From assembly GCA_905193765.1 (NCBI GenBank), contig CAJJPZ010000017.1, positions 1 through 23,409 on the forward strand: 23,409 bases of DNA, written 5' to 3'. A program made the translations under genes and the position numbers. Under the pieces are notes generated by a model. The model made no database searches, was not told where the DNA came from, and worked only from the letters and a program-made list of their open reading frames with translations. Below, one piece after another: positions 6,143 to 13,447 of the stretch. The first letter of the stretch is position 1; every line of letters starts with the position of its first letter. Origin of the DNA: an uncultured Eubacterium sp. Its GTDB lineage: Bacteria; Bacillota; Clostridia; Peptostreptococcales; Anaerovoracaceae.

Positions 6143-6926
6143 CTATGAGTTCATCGATATCGTCATATGACTGTGACTGTGTCGAATTCGGTCCCATTGT
6201 CGGTTTGTCGCTGGTACCGAATTTCGCAAACCATATGATGGATATGAGAGCGAATGTGGCTATTATGATACCGAATACGATAAGTGATTTCTTTATCTTT
6301 TCTTTGCGGATCGCCTTTTCTTCAGGTGTGCGTTCGGCAGCCGCGTGCTCGTCGTCATTTGTGACTACAGCTGACGGAGCCTTGCGGTCTCTGCCCTTAG
6401 CGGCCCTTTTCTCGGCTTTGAGACGTTCCTTTTCGGCTTTTTTCTGAGCTTTGAGTTCTGCCTTGCTCAGCGGAGCATTGTCAGCGGCAGACGGATCACC
6501 TGTCTGTGCCTGAGGTGCCTGCTGAGCGACCGGCTGCTGCGATACCTGCTGAGTCTGGGGCTGCATAAACGGCTGTGTGTTCTGCTGTGCTGCCTGCGGC
6601 ATCTGCTGCTGTCCATGGAATGTCTGACGCATCTGCAGCGGATCCTGAGGTCTCTGCGGCACAGCCTGCTGAGGCTGAGTGAACGAAGCTGTCTGCCTTG
6701 CCAGGTTCTTTACCTGACCGAAAATAGCATTCAGGACTCTGAGATCCTTCTCATCATAGTGAAGAACTATGACCTGACCGTCATATGCGAATGCATAGTT
6801 ATGGTTCACAGGGTCGTTTGCAACACCGGTCATCCTGCTGTAAAAATATTCTCTGCCGTTATATGTAAGCGATTTTGTGGTAAACTGAGCTGTCTGATTA
6901 CCGATTTTCAATTCAACAGTTTTCAT
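6129..6926 (-). CDS. Single-pass membrane protein with PH-like N-terminus and Q/P-rich linker
   Basis: I do not recognise a named family. The start is ATG at 6926 because GGAGG lies eight bases upstream; the longer reading to 6956 has no site. The 265 residues divide into a compact beta-rich N-terminal domain (about 1-85, MKTVELKIGNQTAQFT onward), possibly PH-like; a Gln/Pro-rich linker (about 85-150); a Lys/Ala/Glu helix (about 155-190); a basic stretch; one membrane segment (LIVFGIIIATFALISIIWFA) near 225-245; and an acidic tail DDIDELIDELQ. The basic residues precede the membrane segment, so the large N-terminal part should be cytoplasmic. It is divergent from the DivIVA-like gene. A scaffolding or membrane-tethering role is inferred only. 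Confidence 0.82.
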   Translation of the reverse strand: MKTVELKIGNQTAQFTTKSLTYNGREYFYSRMTGVANDPVNHNYAFAYDGQVIVLHYDEKDLRVLNAIFGQVKNLARQTASFTQPQQAVPQRPQDPLQMRQTFHGQQQMPQAAQQNTQPFMQPQTQQVSQQPVAQQAPQAQTGDPSAADNAPLSKAELKAQKKAEKERLKAEKRAAKGRDRKAPSAVVTNDDEHAAAERTPEEKAIRKEKIKKSLIVFGIIIATFALISIIWFAKFGTSDKPTMGPNSTQSQSYDDIDELIDELQ

Positions 6927-7058
6927 AAATAAGTCCTCCGGTACCTGCCGGATCATATCTTAAGTATCCGGAAAGTACGTGTTTTTTCAATGGCACATCA
7001 GTGCCTGTATGCCCCGGGAAACTGTAAAATCCAGTATCAGGGAGCATAAATGCGATTT

Positions 7059-7112
7059 ATTATATACTATCTGACATAAATAATGATAGCTCGTTTTCAA
7101 GGTAAAAGTCAA
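7059..7112 (-). promoter_or_regulatory. Possible promoter region of the minus-strand membrane protein
   Basis: Two candidates on the minus strand: TTGACT (7112-7107) with an 18-base spacer to TATCAT (7088-7083), or a perfect TATAAT (7064-7059) without a good -35 box. Both leave a leader above 130 bases that includes a GGCAC/GTGCC hairpin (6992-7005). I cannot choose between them. Confidence 0.35.
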
Positions 7113-7161
7113 TAAAAAATTAAATTAATTACAGTTTTAGGAAGACAAATTAGTTGTTTGG

Positions 7162-7170
7162 TGTTATAAT
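7162..7170 (+). promoter_or_regulatory. Extended -10 promoter of the DivIVA-like gene
   Basis: TGTTATAAT is an extended -10 element (TG-n-TATAAT). There is no good -35 box at 16-18 bases. The predicted start near 7177 makes the in-frame ATG at 7180 leaderless and supports the ATG at 7222. Confidence 0.55.
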
Positions 7171-7221
7171 GAACGTTGAATGCAGCAAATTCAAGTAGGT
7201 AAGGAGAAGACGAGGTTTAAA

Positions 7222-8481
7222 ATGGATAGAAATGCATTAACAGAACAGAGAAGACAAACTGTCATAGGCCTGCTTAAAGGGATGAATATTAAAAAGAGCT
7301 CTGAAGGCGGCTTTGATAAGGATGATGTATACGAATGCATGCAGCAACTTTGTGACCTTTATGAAAAAAGCATAGAAGAACTTGAAAATACGTACGAAGG
7401 CGAAATTGTTTCATTAAAGGATAAATATCAGAAATACGATGATAACAATGAGCTGTACATAAGCCTTATTATGGAAGCCAAGAAGAGCAGTAACGATATA
7501 ATCAATCAGGCAAAGGACGAAGTGGAGAACATCCTGGCTGAAGGCAAGGATGCAGTGGCACAGCAGGAGCAGGCCATCGAACAGATGCGTGCCAACATGG
7601 ACGCCGAGAGGACTATGCTGACGGATGAACTCAATGCGGCAAGAGAGGCTGTTGAGGCCGAGAAGGCTGCAATGAAAGCTGAGCTCGAGGCAGAGAAAGA
7701 AAAAGTATCTGCACTGAGAAGCAAATATCATCAGCAGATAAATTCCATGGAATCGGAATTTATGGAAATAAAGACAAACATTCTGAGGACTGCAGGCAAG
7801 ATCGACAGTATCAAGAGCAAGCTTTCAGATGAAGGCGAAGTGGCATGGGATGTCATCGACGACAACGGAAATATAGATTTTCCGTCTGAAGATATCCACG
7901 TTGAAGAGAATATCCCTTACAGCGGCGGTCTGACTATGTTCGAAAGCGGACAGGCAGCAGAGCCGGCTCAGGAATTCAGCACAGCGCCGGAAGCAGAGAC
8001 TGTACCTGAATTCGAAAGCATGCCGTCAGAAGGCATTTTCGCAGATCCGAAAATAGACTCATTCGAAGAGCCTGTAAAGGAACCGGCAACGTCACCAGCT
8101 GACAGTTTTGCACCGATACCTGAGGATCCGGCTTTCGCAGCGGACAATACAGTGCAGGTGGCAGAAAATGAAGCTGAATATGCAGAACCTGAAGAGATAT
8201 CACTGGAAGACCTGATGTCCGATATAGAGATAGATCTTCCGGATTTCGATGCATCCGCACCGGCACCGGCAGACACAATGATATTCGACGGATCGGTATC
8301 GGTGCCTGCTGATACGATGGAATTCGGTCAGACTGCAGCACCGGCAGAGACTCTTCAGTTCGATCCGATCACACTGCAGCAGGAACAGGCAGCAGAACCG
8401 GCACCGACAGACGGTCAGGTAGAGGAAATATCATTCGAAGGACTGGAAGAACTGTTCAAAGACGAAGAACCGGGAAGATAA
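7222..8481 (+). CDS. DivIVA-like coiled-coil protein with acidic, repeat-bearing tail
   Basis: The start is set at ATG 7222, behind AAGGAG and GAGG; the upstream ATG at 7180 lies on top of the predicted transcription start. The 419-residue protein has a helical N-terminal region, then a segment LYISLIMEAKKSSNDIINQAKDEVENIL (7453-7536; quoted in part: LIMEAKKSSNDIINQAKDE) like the second coiled coil of DivIVA/GpsB-type proteins, then a long Ala/Glu coiled coil to about residue 200. The last 200 residues are acidic, disordered and proline-rich. They contain PADTMIFD, PADTMEFG and PAETLQFD, and two copies of EEIS-[LF]-E-x-L. DivIVA proteins mark curved membranes and recruit division or wall enzymes; this one may serve a similar scaffold role. 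It is three bases from xpt. Confidence 0.75.
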   Translation: MDRNALTEQRRQTVIGLLKGMNIKKSSEGGFDKDDVYECMQQLCDLYEKSIEELENTYEGEIVSLKDKYQKYDDNNELYISLIMEAKKSSNDIINQAKDEVENILAEGKDAVAQQEQAIEQMRANMDAERTMLTDELNAAREAVEAEKAAMKAELEAEKEKVSALRSKYHQQINSMESEFMEIKTNILRTAGKIDSIKSKLSDEGEVAWDVIDDNGNIDFPSEDIHVEENIPYSGGLTMFESGQAAEPAQEFSTAPEAETVPEFESMPSEGIFADPKIDSFEEPVKEPATSPADSFAPIPEDPAFAADNTVQVAENEAEYAEPEEISLEDLMSDIEIDLPDFDASAPAPADTMIFDGSVSVPADTMEFGQTAAPAETLQFDPITLQQEQAAEPAPTDGQVEEISFEGLEELFKDEEPGR

Positions 8482-8484
8482 GAA

Positions 8485-9057
8485 ATGAAAGCACTTAAAG
8501 ACAAAATACTCAGTGAGGGAACTGCCATCGGATCCGAGATCGTCAAGGTGGACTGTTTCCTGAACCACTGTATAGACGTAGCTTTTATGGAAAAGATCGG
8601 CGAAGAGTTTCACAGACGTTTCAGCGACTGTCATATAGACAGGATACTGACGGTGGAAGCCAGTGGTATAGCTGTAGCATGTATGACTGCGAGATATTTC
8701 GGATATCCGCCGGTGGTATTTGCGAAAAAGGCGAAACCCAGCACGATGACTGAAGACGCATATACTGCGAAAGCTGTGTCCTTTACAAAAGGCACTGTTT
8801 CGGAGTTCAGGGTATCGCAGCAGTTCCTGCACAAAGGCGAGCGGGTGCTCATTATAGACGATTTCCTGGCGAGGGGCGGTGCAGCTGTGGCGCTCACAGA
8901 TATAGCCGAACAGGCAGGATCGGAAGTGGTCGGCATAGGCACAGTCATAGAAAAGGGCTTCCAGGGCGGAAGTGACAAACTGAGAGCCAGGGGCTACAGA
9001 GTGGAGTCGCTGGCGGTCATAGACAGGATCGAGGATGGGGTCATAACTTTCAGATAG
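8485..9057 (+). CDS. xpt: Xanthine phosphoribosyltransferase
   Basis: Xpt converts xanthine and PRPP to XMP in purine salvage. The 190-residue length matches Bacillus Xpt. Conserved stretches run throughout: LKDKI at the start, VEASGIA (57-63), the PRPP-binding loop VLIIDDFLARGG (121-132), and IEKGFQGG and YRVESLA near the end. It starts three bases after the DivIVA-like gene with only a weak ribosome site (GGAAGATAAG), suggesting translational coupling. In Bacillus xpt sits behind a guanine riboswitch. Here no riboswitch precedes it, but one lies just downstream and serves the transporter operon. A strong terminator follows. Confidence 0.95.
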   Translation: MKALKDKILSEGTAIGSEIVKVDCFLNHCIDVAFMEKIGEEFHRRFSDCHIDRILTVEASGIAVACMTARYFGYPPVVFAKKAKPSTMTEDAYTAKAVSFTKGTVSEFRVSQQFLHKGERVLIIDDFLARGGAAVALTDIAEQAGSEVVGIGTVIEKGFQGGSDKLRARGYRVESLAVIDRIEDGVITFR

Positions 9058-9121
9058 GACTGATGGGATGACAGCCGGATACGGCCGCTGATCATGACGA
9101 TACAATAATATATGTATATTT

Positions 9122-9152
9122 ACGGTCTCTGCATCAGTGCAGAGACCGTTTT
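9122..9152 (+). terminator. Terminator after xpt
   Basis: The 12-bp perfect stem ACGGTCTCTGCA/TGCAGAGACCGT with loop TCAG is followed by TTTTGGAATTTTT. It separates the DivIVA/xpt unit from the riboswitch-controlled transporter operon. Confidence 0.9.
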
Positions 9153-9177
9153 GGAATTTTTGAATCGTATATTTTGG

Positions 9178-9206
9178 TTGACAATCCCGACTCCCTTTGA
9201 TATCCT
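9178..9206 (+). promoter_or_regulatory. Promoter of the nucleoside transporter operon
   Basis: A consensus -35 box TTGACA (9178-9183), a 17-base spacer and -10 box TATCCT (9201-9206) put the start near 9213, about 20 bases before the riboswitch aptamer. A TCCCTTT/AAAGGGA inverted repeat (9192-9198 and 9221-9227) straddles the -10 box. Confidence 0.75.
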
Positions 9207-9233
9207 ATATTTATCTTGATAAAGGGAATCTTT

Positions 9234-9301
9234 GCCGATATAGTTCCGGATACAAGGCTCGGATGTTTCTACCGTGACGCCGTCAAGTCACGACTATTGG
9301 T
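9234..9301 (+). promoter_or_regulatory. Purine riboswitch aptamer, guanine type
   Basis: The three-way junction of the purine class is complete. P1 is GCCGATA/TATTGGT (9234-9240, 9295-9301). P2 with a 17-base arm is at 9246-9262. The invariant GTTTCTACC is at 9265-9273. P3 is CGTGAC/GTCACG (9273-9278, 9287-9292) with loop GCCGTCAA. GG in the P2 loop can pair with CC in the P3 loop. The specificity base equivalent to C74 of the xpt riboswitch is C (9294), indicating guanine or a related 6-oxopurine and not adenine. J1/2 reads TAGTT instead of TAATC, and P2 closes with an A-C mismatch. Ligand binding should favour the terminator at 9358, shutting down uptake when purine is plentiful. Confidence 0.85.
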
Positions 9302-9357
9302 TCGATGAAATCAGGTCTTGTATGTGATTTTACAGACATCAGAGGTTATATTGGCAG

Positions 9358-9386
9358 ACAGGCTTACAGCCTGTTTATTTTGTTTT
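9358..9386 (+). terminator. Riboswitch expression-platform terminator
   Basis: The stem ACAGGCT/AGCCTGT (9358-9364 and 9368-9374) with loop TAC is followed by TTATTTTGTTTT. It lies between the aptamer and the first start codon, where a transcription-attenuating platform is expected. I did not work out the competing antiterminator pairing. Confidence 0.75.
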
Positions 9387-9445
9387 CCCGTAAAAGATCA
9401 AATCATTATTACGTATTTTGCTATCATGCAGGAGGAACAACACAA

Positions 9446-10702
9446 ATGAAAAAAATTATTTCTGTAGCACTGGCGCTGATCATGGTGCTCGGTATGGCAG
9501 TATCTTTCTCAGGATGCGGTTCAGACAAGGACTCATCAGATATCAAGATAGGTGCTATACTTATCGGTGACGAAAATGAAGGGTATACATATGCTCACAT
9601 CGAAGGAATCAAGAAAGCAGCTGAAGCCTGCGGTATTTCTGAAGACCAGATCATCTGGAAGTATTCAGTAGGTGAGGATGAGGCATGTCTCGATGCAGCA
9701 AAGGATCTGGCTGACCAGGGATGTACAGCAGTATTCTCGAACAGTTACGGACATCAGTCATATATGAAAGATGCAGCTGAACAGTACAGCGATGTTACAT
9801 TCATCTCAGCAACAGGTGATACAGCGGCAGCATCAGGCCTTGAAAATTTCAAGAATGCTTTCACTAACATCTATGAAGCAAGATACATATCAGGTGTCGT
9901 TGCAGGTATGAAAGTCAAGGAACTGGTTGACGAAGGCAAACTGACAGACAAGAACAAGAAAGATGGCAAAGTAAAGATCGGATATGTAGGTGCTTATCCT
10001 TATGCAGAAGTAGTTTCAGGATACACTGCATTCTTCCAGGGGATCAAATCGGTTTACGAAGATGTTACTATGGACGTGCAGTACACTAACTCATGGTTCG
10101 ATATCACAGCTGAAGGCGAAGCAGCAAACGCACTCATGTCGCGCGGATGTGTCATCATAGGACAGCACGCTGACTCCACAGGCGCACCTGCAGCAGTTGA
10201 AGCAGCTCAGAAGAAGGGTACGGTTGCTTATTCAGTAGGATACAACATCGACATGCTCAGCGTTGCTCCTAATGCAGCACTCACTTCATCCACTAATGAA
10301 TGGGGCGTTTATTACGAATACGCATTCAACTGTCTCCTCAAGGGCGAGACTATCAAGACTGACTGGTCAGAGGGATACAATGAAGGCGCTGTAGCTATCA
10401 CTAAGCTGGGCGACTCATGTGCAGAGGGAACTCAGGAAGCAGTAGACAAGGCTATCGAAGGAATCAAAGACGGTTCTGTAAAAGTATTCGATGTATCAAA
10501 GTTCACTGTAGCGAAGGGTGACTACTACAAGGTTGACGGAGACGGACATCTCACGTCGTGCAAGGCTATCGATACAGACGGTGACTTCACACCGGATAAG
10601 GAAGAAGCTATCGAAGACGGAGCATTCCAGGAATCAAAATTCAGATCAGCTCCTTACTTCCAGCTCAGGATCGACGGAATCAATGAACTGAACGCAAAAT
10701 AA
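9446..10702 (+). CDS. BMP-family nucleoside-binding lipoprotein
   Basis: Substrate-binding protein of an ABC importer, of the basic membrane protein (BMP/PnrA/NupN) family that binds purine nucleosides. A lipoprotein signal MKKIISVALALIMVL ends at FSGC (Cys24), so it is tethered outside. Family features visible are IKIGAILIGDENEGYTYAH after the linker, the hinge region around GKVKIGYVGAYPYAEV, and VIIGQHADSTGAPAAVE. Start ATG 9446 follows GGAGGAACAACACAA; the open frame back to 9305 is leader RNA. It is the first gene of the riboswitch operon. A 7-bp hairpin after the stop may keep this mRNA segment more abundant than the rest, as usual for binding-protein genes. Confidence 0.93.
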   Translation: MKKIISVALALIMVLGMAVSFSGCGSDKDSSDIKIGAILIGDENEGYTYAHIEGIKKAAEACGISEDQIIWKYSVGEDEACLDAAKDLADQGCTAVFSNSYGHQSYMKDAAEQYSDVTFISATGDTAAASGLENFKNAFTNIYEARYISGVVAGMKVKELVDEGKLTDKNKKDGKVKIGYVGAYPYAEVVSGYTAFFQGIKSVYEDVTMDVQYTNSWFDITAEGEAANALMSRGCVIIGQHADSTGAPAAVEAAQKKGTVAYSVGYNIDMLSVAPNAALTSSTNEWGVYYEYAFNCLLKGETIKTDWSEGYNEGAVAITKLGDSCAEGTQEAVDKAIEGIKDGSVKVFDVSKFTVAKGDYYKVDGDGHLTSCKAIDTDGDFTPDKEEAIEDGAFQESKFRSAPYFQLRIDGINELNAK

Positions 10703-10721
10703 AAGATTTGCATATATGTAC

Positions 10722-10745
10722 AGGCGGAGCCGGCAGGTTCCGCCT
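10722..10745 (+). promoter_or_regulatory. Intercistronic hairpin between binding protein and ATPase genes
   Basis: The stem AGGCGGA/TCCGCCT (10722-10728 and 10739-10745) has a 10-base loop and is followed by TAACTCGTTTT. The T run is weak, so it is more likely an mRNA-stabilising element or partial terminator than a full stop. Confidence 0.5.
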
Positions 10746-10797
10746 TAACTCGTTTTGATGAATTTAACAGGATACAGTTATTTTTTGGAGGTTTGCT

Positions 10798-12348
10798 TTG
10801 CAGGAATATAAGAACGCTATAGAACTTGTAGACATCACAAAGCGGTTCGGAGAAGTCACTGCCAACAACAAAGTAAGTCTCAGTGTGCGCAAAGGTGAGA
10901 TACTTTCGCTTCTGGGAGAGAACGGCAGCGGTAAGACGACGCTCATGAATATGCTTTCGGGCATATACTTTCCTGATGAAGGTGAAATAATAGTAGACGG
11001 CAGAGAAGTCATGATAAAATCACCTCAGGATGCATACGAGCTGGGGATAGGAATGATCCACCAGCATTTCAAACTCGTTGACGTGTTCACAGCAGCACAG
11101 AATATAATTCTCGGTATACCGGGGAAAGCCGTAATAAACAGAAAAGAAGTCATAGACGACATAAAAAAACTGACGGATAAATACGGATTCGAAATAGATC
11201 TCGACAGGAAGATCTATGAAATGTCAGTTTCCGAGAAACAGACAGTGGAGATCGTGAAGATGCTCTACAGAGGCGCCAATGTGCTCATACTGGACGAGCC
11301 GACGGCTGTGCTGACGCCTCAGGAAACGAACAGGCTTTTCGACGTCCTCAGGAATATGAGGAACGACGGGAAAGCTGTCATAATCATAACTCACAAACTC
11401 AATGAAGTGCTGGAACTCTCCGACAGAGTATCGGTACTGAGAAAGGGTGAGTACGCAGGAACCGTGGAAACAAAGGACGCCACCGAGATGTCCCTCACAG
11501 AGATGATGGTGGGCGAGAAGGTGAGCCTTGATATAGACAGGAAAGAACCTGAAAACAGGAAGAAACTGGTGGATATCAGAGATCTGACATGCATCAACAA
11601 GGACGGAGTCAAGGCTCTGGACGACGTCAGCTTCGAGATATACGGAGGCGAGATACTGGGTATCGCAGGTATCGCCGGATCAGGTCAGAAGGAGCTGCTG
11701 GAATCCATCGCAGGTCTGCAGAAGGCCGAGGACGGCAGCAGCATACTTTACAATGCCATAGACGACAACGCGCCGATAGAACTCATAGGCAAGGATGTGA
11801 ACCAGATCAAGAACCTGGGCATATCCCTGGCTTTCGTACCGGAAGACAGACTGGGCATGGGTCTTGTTGGCAACATGGGCATGATCGGCAACATGATGCT
11901 GAGAAGCTATCAGGAGGGGAAATCATTCTTTACGGAACAGAAAAAACCTGCAGAACTGGCCAATGATATAAAGGAAAGGCTCAACGTCATGACGCCGAGC
12001 GTGAATACGCCTGTAAGGAAGCTTTCGGGCGGAAATGTGCAGAAGGTACTGGTTGGAAGGGAGATCTCCCTGAAGCCGAGAGTACTCATGACGGCATATG
12101 CAGTAAGAGGTCTGGATATCAACACCTCCTACACAATATACAATATACTCAGTGAGGAAAAGGAAAAAGGCGTTGGCGTAGTATATGTAGGCGAAGATCT
12201 GGATGTACTGCTGGAACTCTGCGACAGGATCCTTGTCCTCTGCGGAGGTAAAGTAAGCGGCATCGTGGATGCCAGAACGACTACGAAAGAAGAAGTAGGT
12301 CTTCTCATGACAAAATATAAAGGGGAGGGATCACAGGATGAAAGATAA
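10798..12348 (+). CDS. Nucleoside ABC transporter ATPase (tandem NBD, NupO-type)
   Basis: The 516-residue protein carries two fused nucleotide-binding domains, as in sugar and nucleoside importers of the CUT2/BMP type. NBD1 has Walker A GENGSGKT (40-47), a signature-region MSVSEKQ (142-148) and Walker B VLILDEP (162-168). NBD2 has GIAGSGQKELL in place of a true Walker A, a good signature LSGGNVQK and a changed Walker B, MTAYAVRGLD. A degenerate second site is normal for this family. The start codon is TTG at 10798, supported by GGAGG six bases upstream; no ATG or GTG fits. It overlaps the first permease by 11 bases. Confidence 0.93.
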   Translation: MQEYKNAIELVDITKRFGEVTANNKVSLSVRKGEILSLLGENGSGKTTLMNMLSGIYFPDEGEIIVDGREVMIKSPQDAYELGIGMIHQHFKLVDVFTAAQNIILGIPGKAVINRKEVIDDIKKLTDKYGFEIDLDRKIYEMSVSEKQTVEIVKMLYRGANVLILDEPTAVLTPQETNRLFDVLRNMRNDGKAVIIITHKLNEVLELSDRVSVLRKGEYAGTVETKDATEMSLTEMMVGEKVSLDIDRKEPENRKKLVDIRDLTCINKDGVKALDDVSFEIYGGEILGIAGIAGSGQKELLESIAGLQKAEDGSSILYNAIDDNAPIELIGKDVNQIKNLGISLAFVPEDRLGMGLVGNMGMIGNMMLRSYQEGKSFFTEQKKPAELANDIKERLNVMTPSVNTPVRKLSGGNVQKVLVGREISLKPRVLMTAYAVRGLDINTSYTIYNILSEEKEKGVGVVYVGEDLDVLLELCDRILVLCGGKVSGIVDARTTTKEEVGLLMTKYKGEGSQDER

Positions 12349-13444
12349 GACACACGGTCAGAAAGAACCCTTTGTAAGGATAAGCAGAAGAGGATCCATA
12401 ACAACACGTCAGTCATGGACGGTAAGAGCAATAGCGATACTGCTGGCGCTGATAGTCTGTGGATTCGTCATCATGGCTATAGTGCACATGAACCCGATAG
12501 ACGTTTACATAGCCATGTTCCAGGGATCCTTCGGGACAGGCAGGAGACTCTGGATAACCCTTCGCGACATGGCGCTGCTGCTGCTTGTAGGCGTGGCCCT
12601 GGCTCCGGCATTCAAAATGAAATTCTGGAATCTGGGCGGCGAGGGACAGCTGCTGATGGGCGGCGTAGTGAATGCTGCGTGCATGCTTTATCTCACTGAT
12701 CTGCCGGCTCCGATACTGTTCGTCGTGATGTTCATAACCAGCGCGGTGGCAGGTGCGATATGGGGCGTGATACCGGCGTTCTTCAAAGCAAAATTCAACA
12801 CCAACGAAGTCCTTTTCACACTGATGATGAACTACGTTGCGATACAGATAACCGCATTCTTCGTTGCCAAGTGGGAGAACCCTTACGGCTCCAACACCGT
12901 GGGAATAATCAACTCGGCAGGCAAGCAGGGCTGGATGCCTGAGATAACAGGTGCAGAGCCCCTCATCACCATCGTGATCGTGCTGATCATCGCCGTTGCC
13001 ATGTTCGTATATCTGGACAGGAGCAAACAGGGATATGAGATAACGGTAGTGGGCGATTCGGAGAATACGGCCAGATATGCAGGTATAGACGTGAAAAAAG
13101 TAATAATCCGTACCATGCTGATATCGGGAGCTATATGCGGTATAACAGGATCTCTCTGTGTAAGTGCATCGAGCCATACGATATCGACGGCCATAGGCGA
13201 CGGCAGAGGATTCACAGCTATAATCGTGGCATGGCTTGCCAGATTCAACACTGTGAGCATGATAGCGATATCGCTGCTGCTGGTGTTCCTGGACAATGGA
13301 GCTGTGGAGATCGCTTCAAGATTCGGACTCAACGACTATGCATCACAGATGATCACAGGAATAATCCTGTTCTTCATACTGGGCTGTGAATTTTTCATAA
13401 ACTACAGGTTATCGTTCCGCGGGAGGAAAGAGAAGGAGGACTAA
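12338..13444 (+). CDS. Nucleoside ABC transporter permease 1 (NupP-type)
   Basis: An integral membrane protein of 368 residues, of the BPD_transp_2 (branched-chain amino acid/ribose/nucleoside) permease family. About eight to ten hydrophobic segments are visible, beginning with AIAILLALIVCGFVIMAIV. Conserved features are PAFKMKFWNLGGEGQLLMGG (quoted in part), FNTNEVLFTLMMNYVA and the cytoplasmic coupling region NTARYAGIDVKKVI. The short basic N-terminus is cytoplasmic. The start lies within the end of the ATPase gene (GGGGAGGGATCACAGG ahead of the ATG), so translation is coupled. It pairs with the second permease to form the membrane channel. Confidence 0.93.
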   Translation: MKDKTHGQKEPFVRISRRGSITTRQSWTVRAIAILLALIVCGFVIMAIVHMNPIDVYIAMFQGSFGTGRRLWITLRDMALLLLVGVALAPAFKMKFWNLGGEGQLLMGGVVNAACMLYLTDLPAPILFVVMFITSAVAGAIWGVIPAFFKAKFNTNEVLFTLMMNYVAIQITAFFVAKWENPYGSNTVGIINSAGKQGWMPEITGAEPLITIVIVLIIAVAMFVYLDRSKQGYEITVVGDSENTARYAGIDVKKVIIRTMLISGAICGITGSLCVSASSHTISTAIGDGRGFTAIIVAWLARFNTVSMIAISLLLVFLDNGAVEIASRFGLNDYASQMITGIILFFILGCEFFINYRLSFRGRKEKED

Positions 13445-13447
13445 AGG

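Noticed and set aside
9305..9445. N-terminal extension of the BMP protein
   Set aside because: It covers the riboswitch expression platform and would put 47 residues in front of a perfect lipoprotein signal that has its own GGAGG site.
12048..12120. Degenerate Walker B in the second ATPase domain
   Set aside because: A non-canonical second nucleotide site is normal for nucleoside and ribose importers, so this is not a defect.
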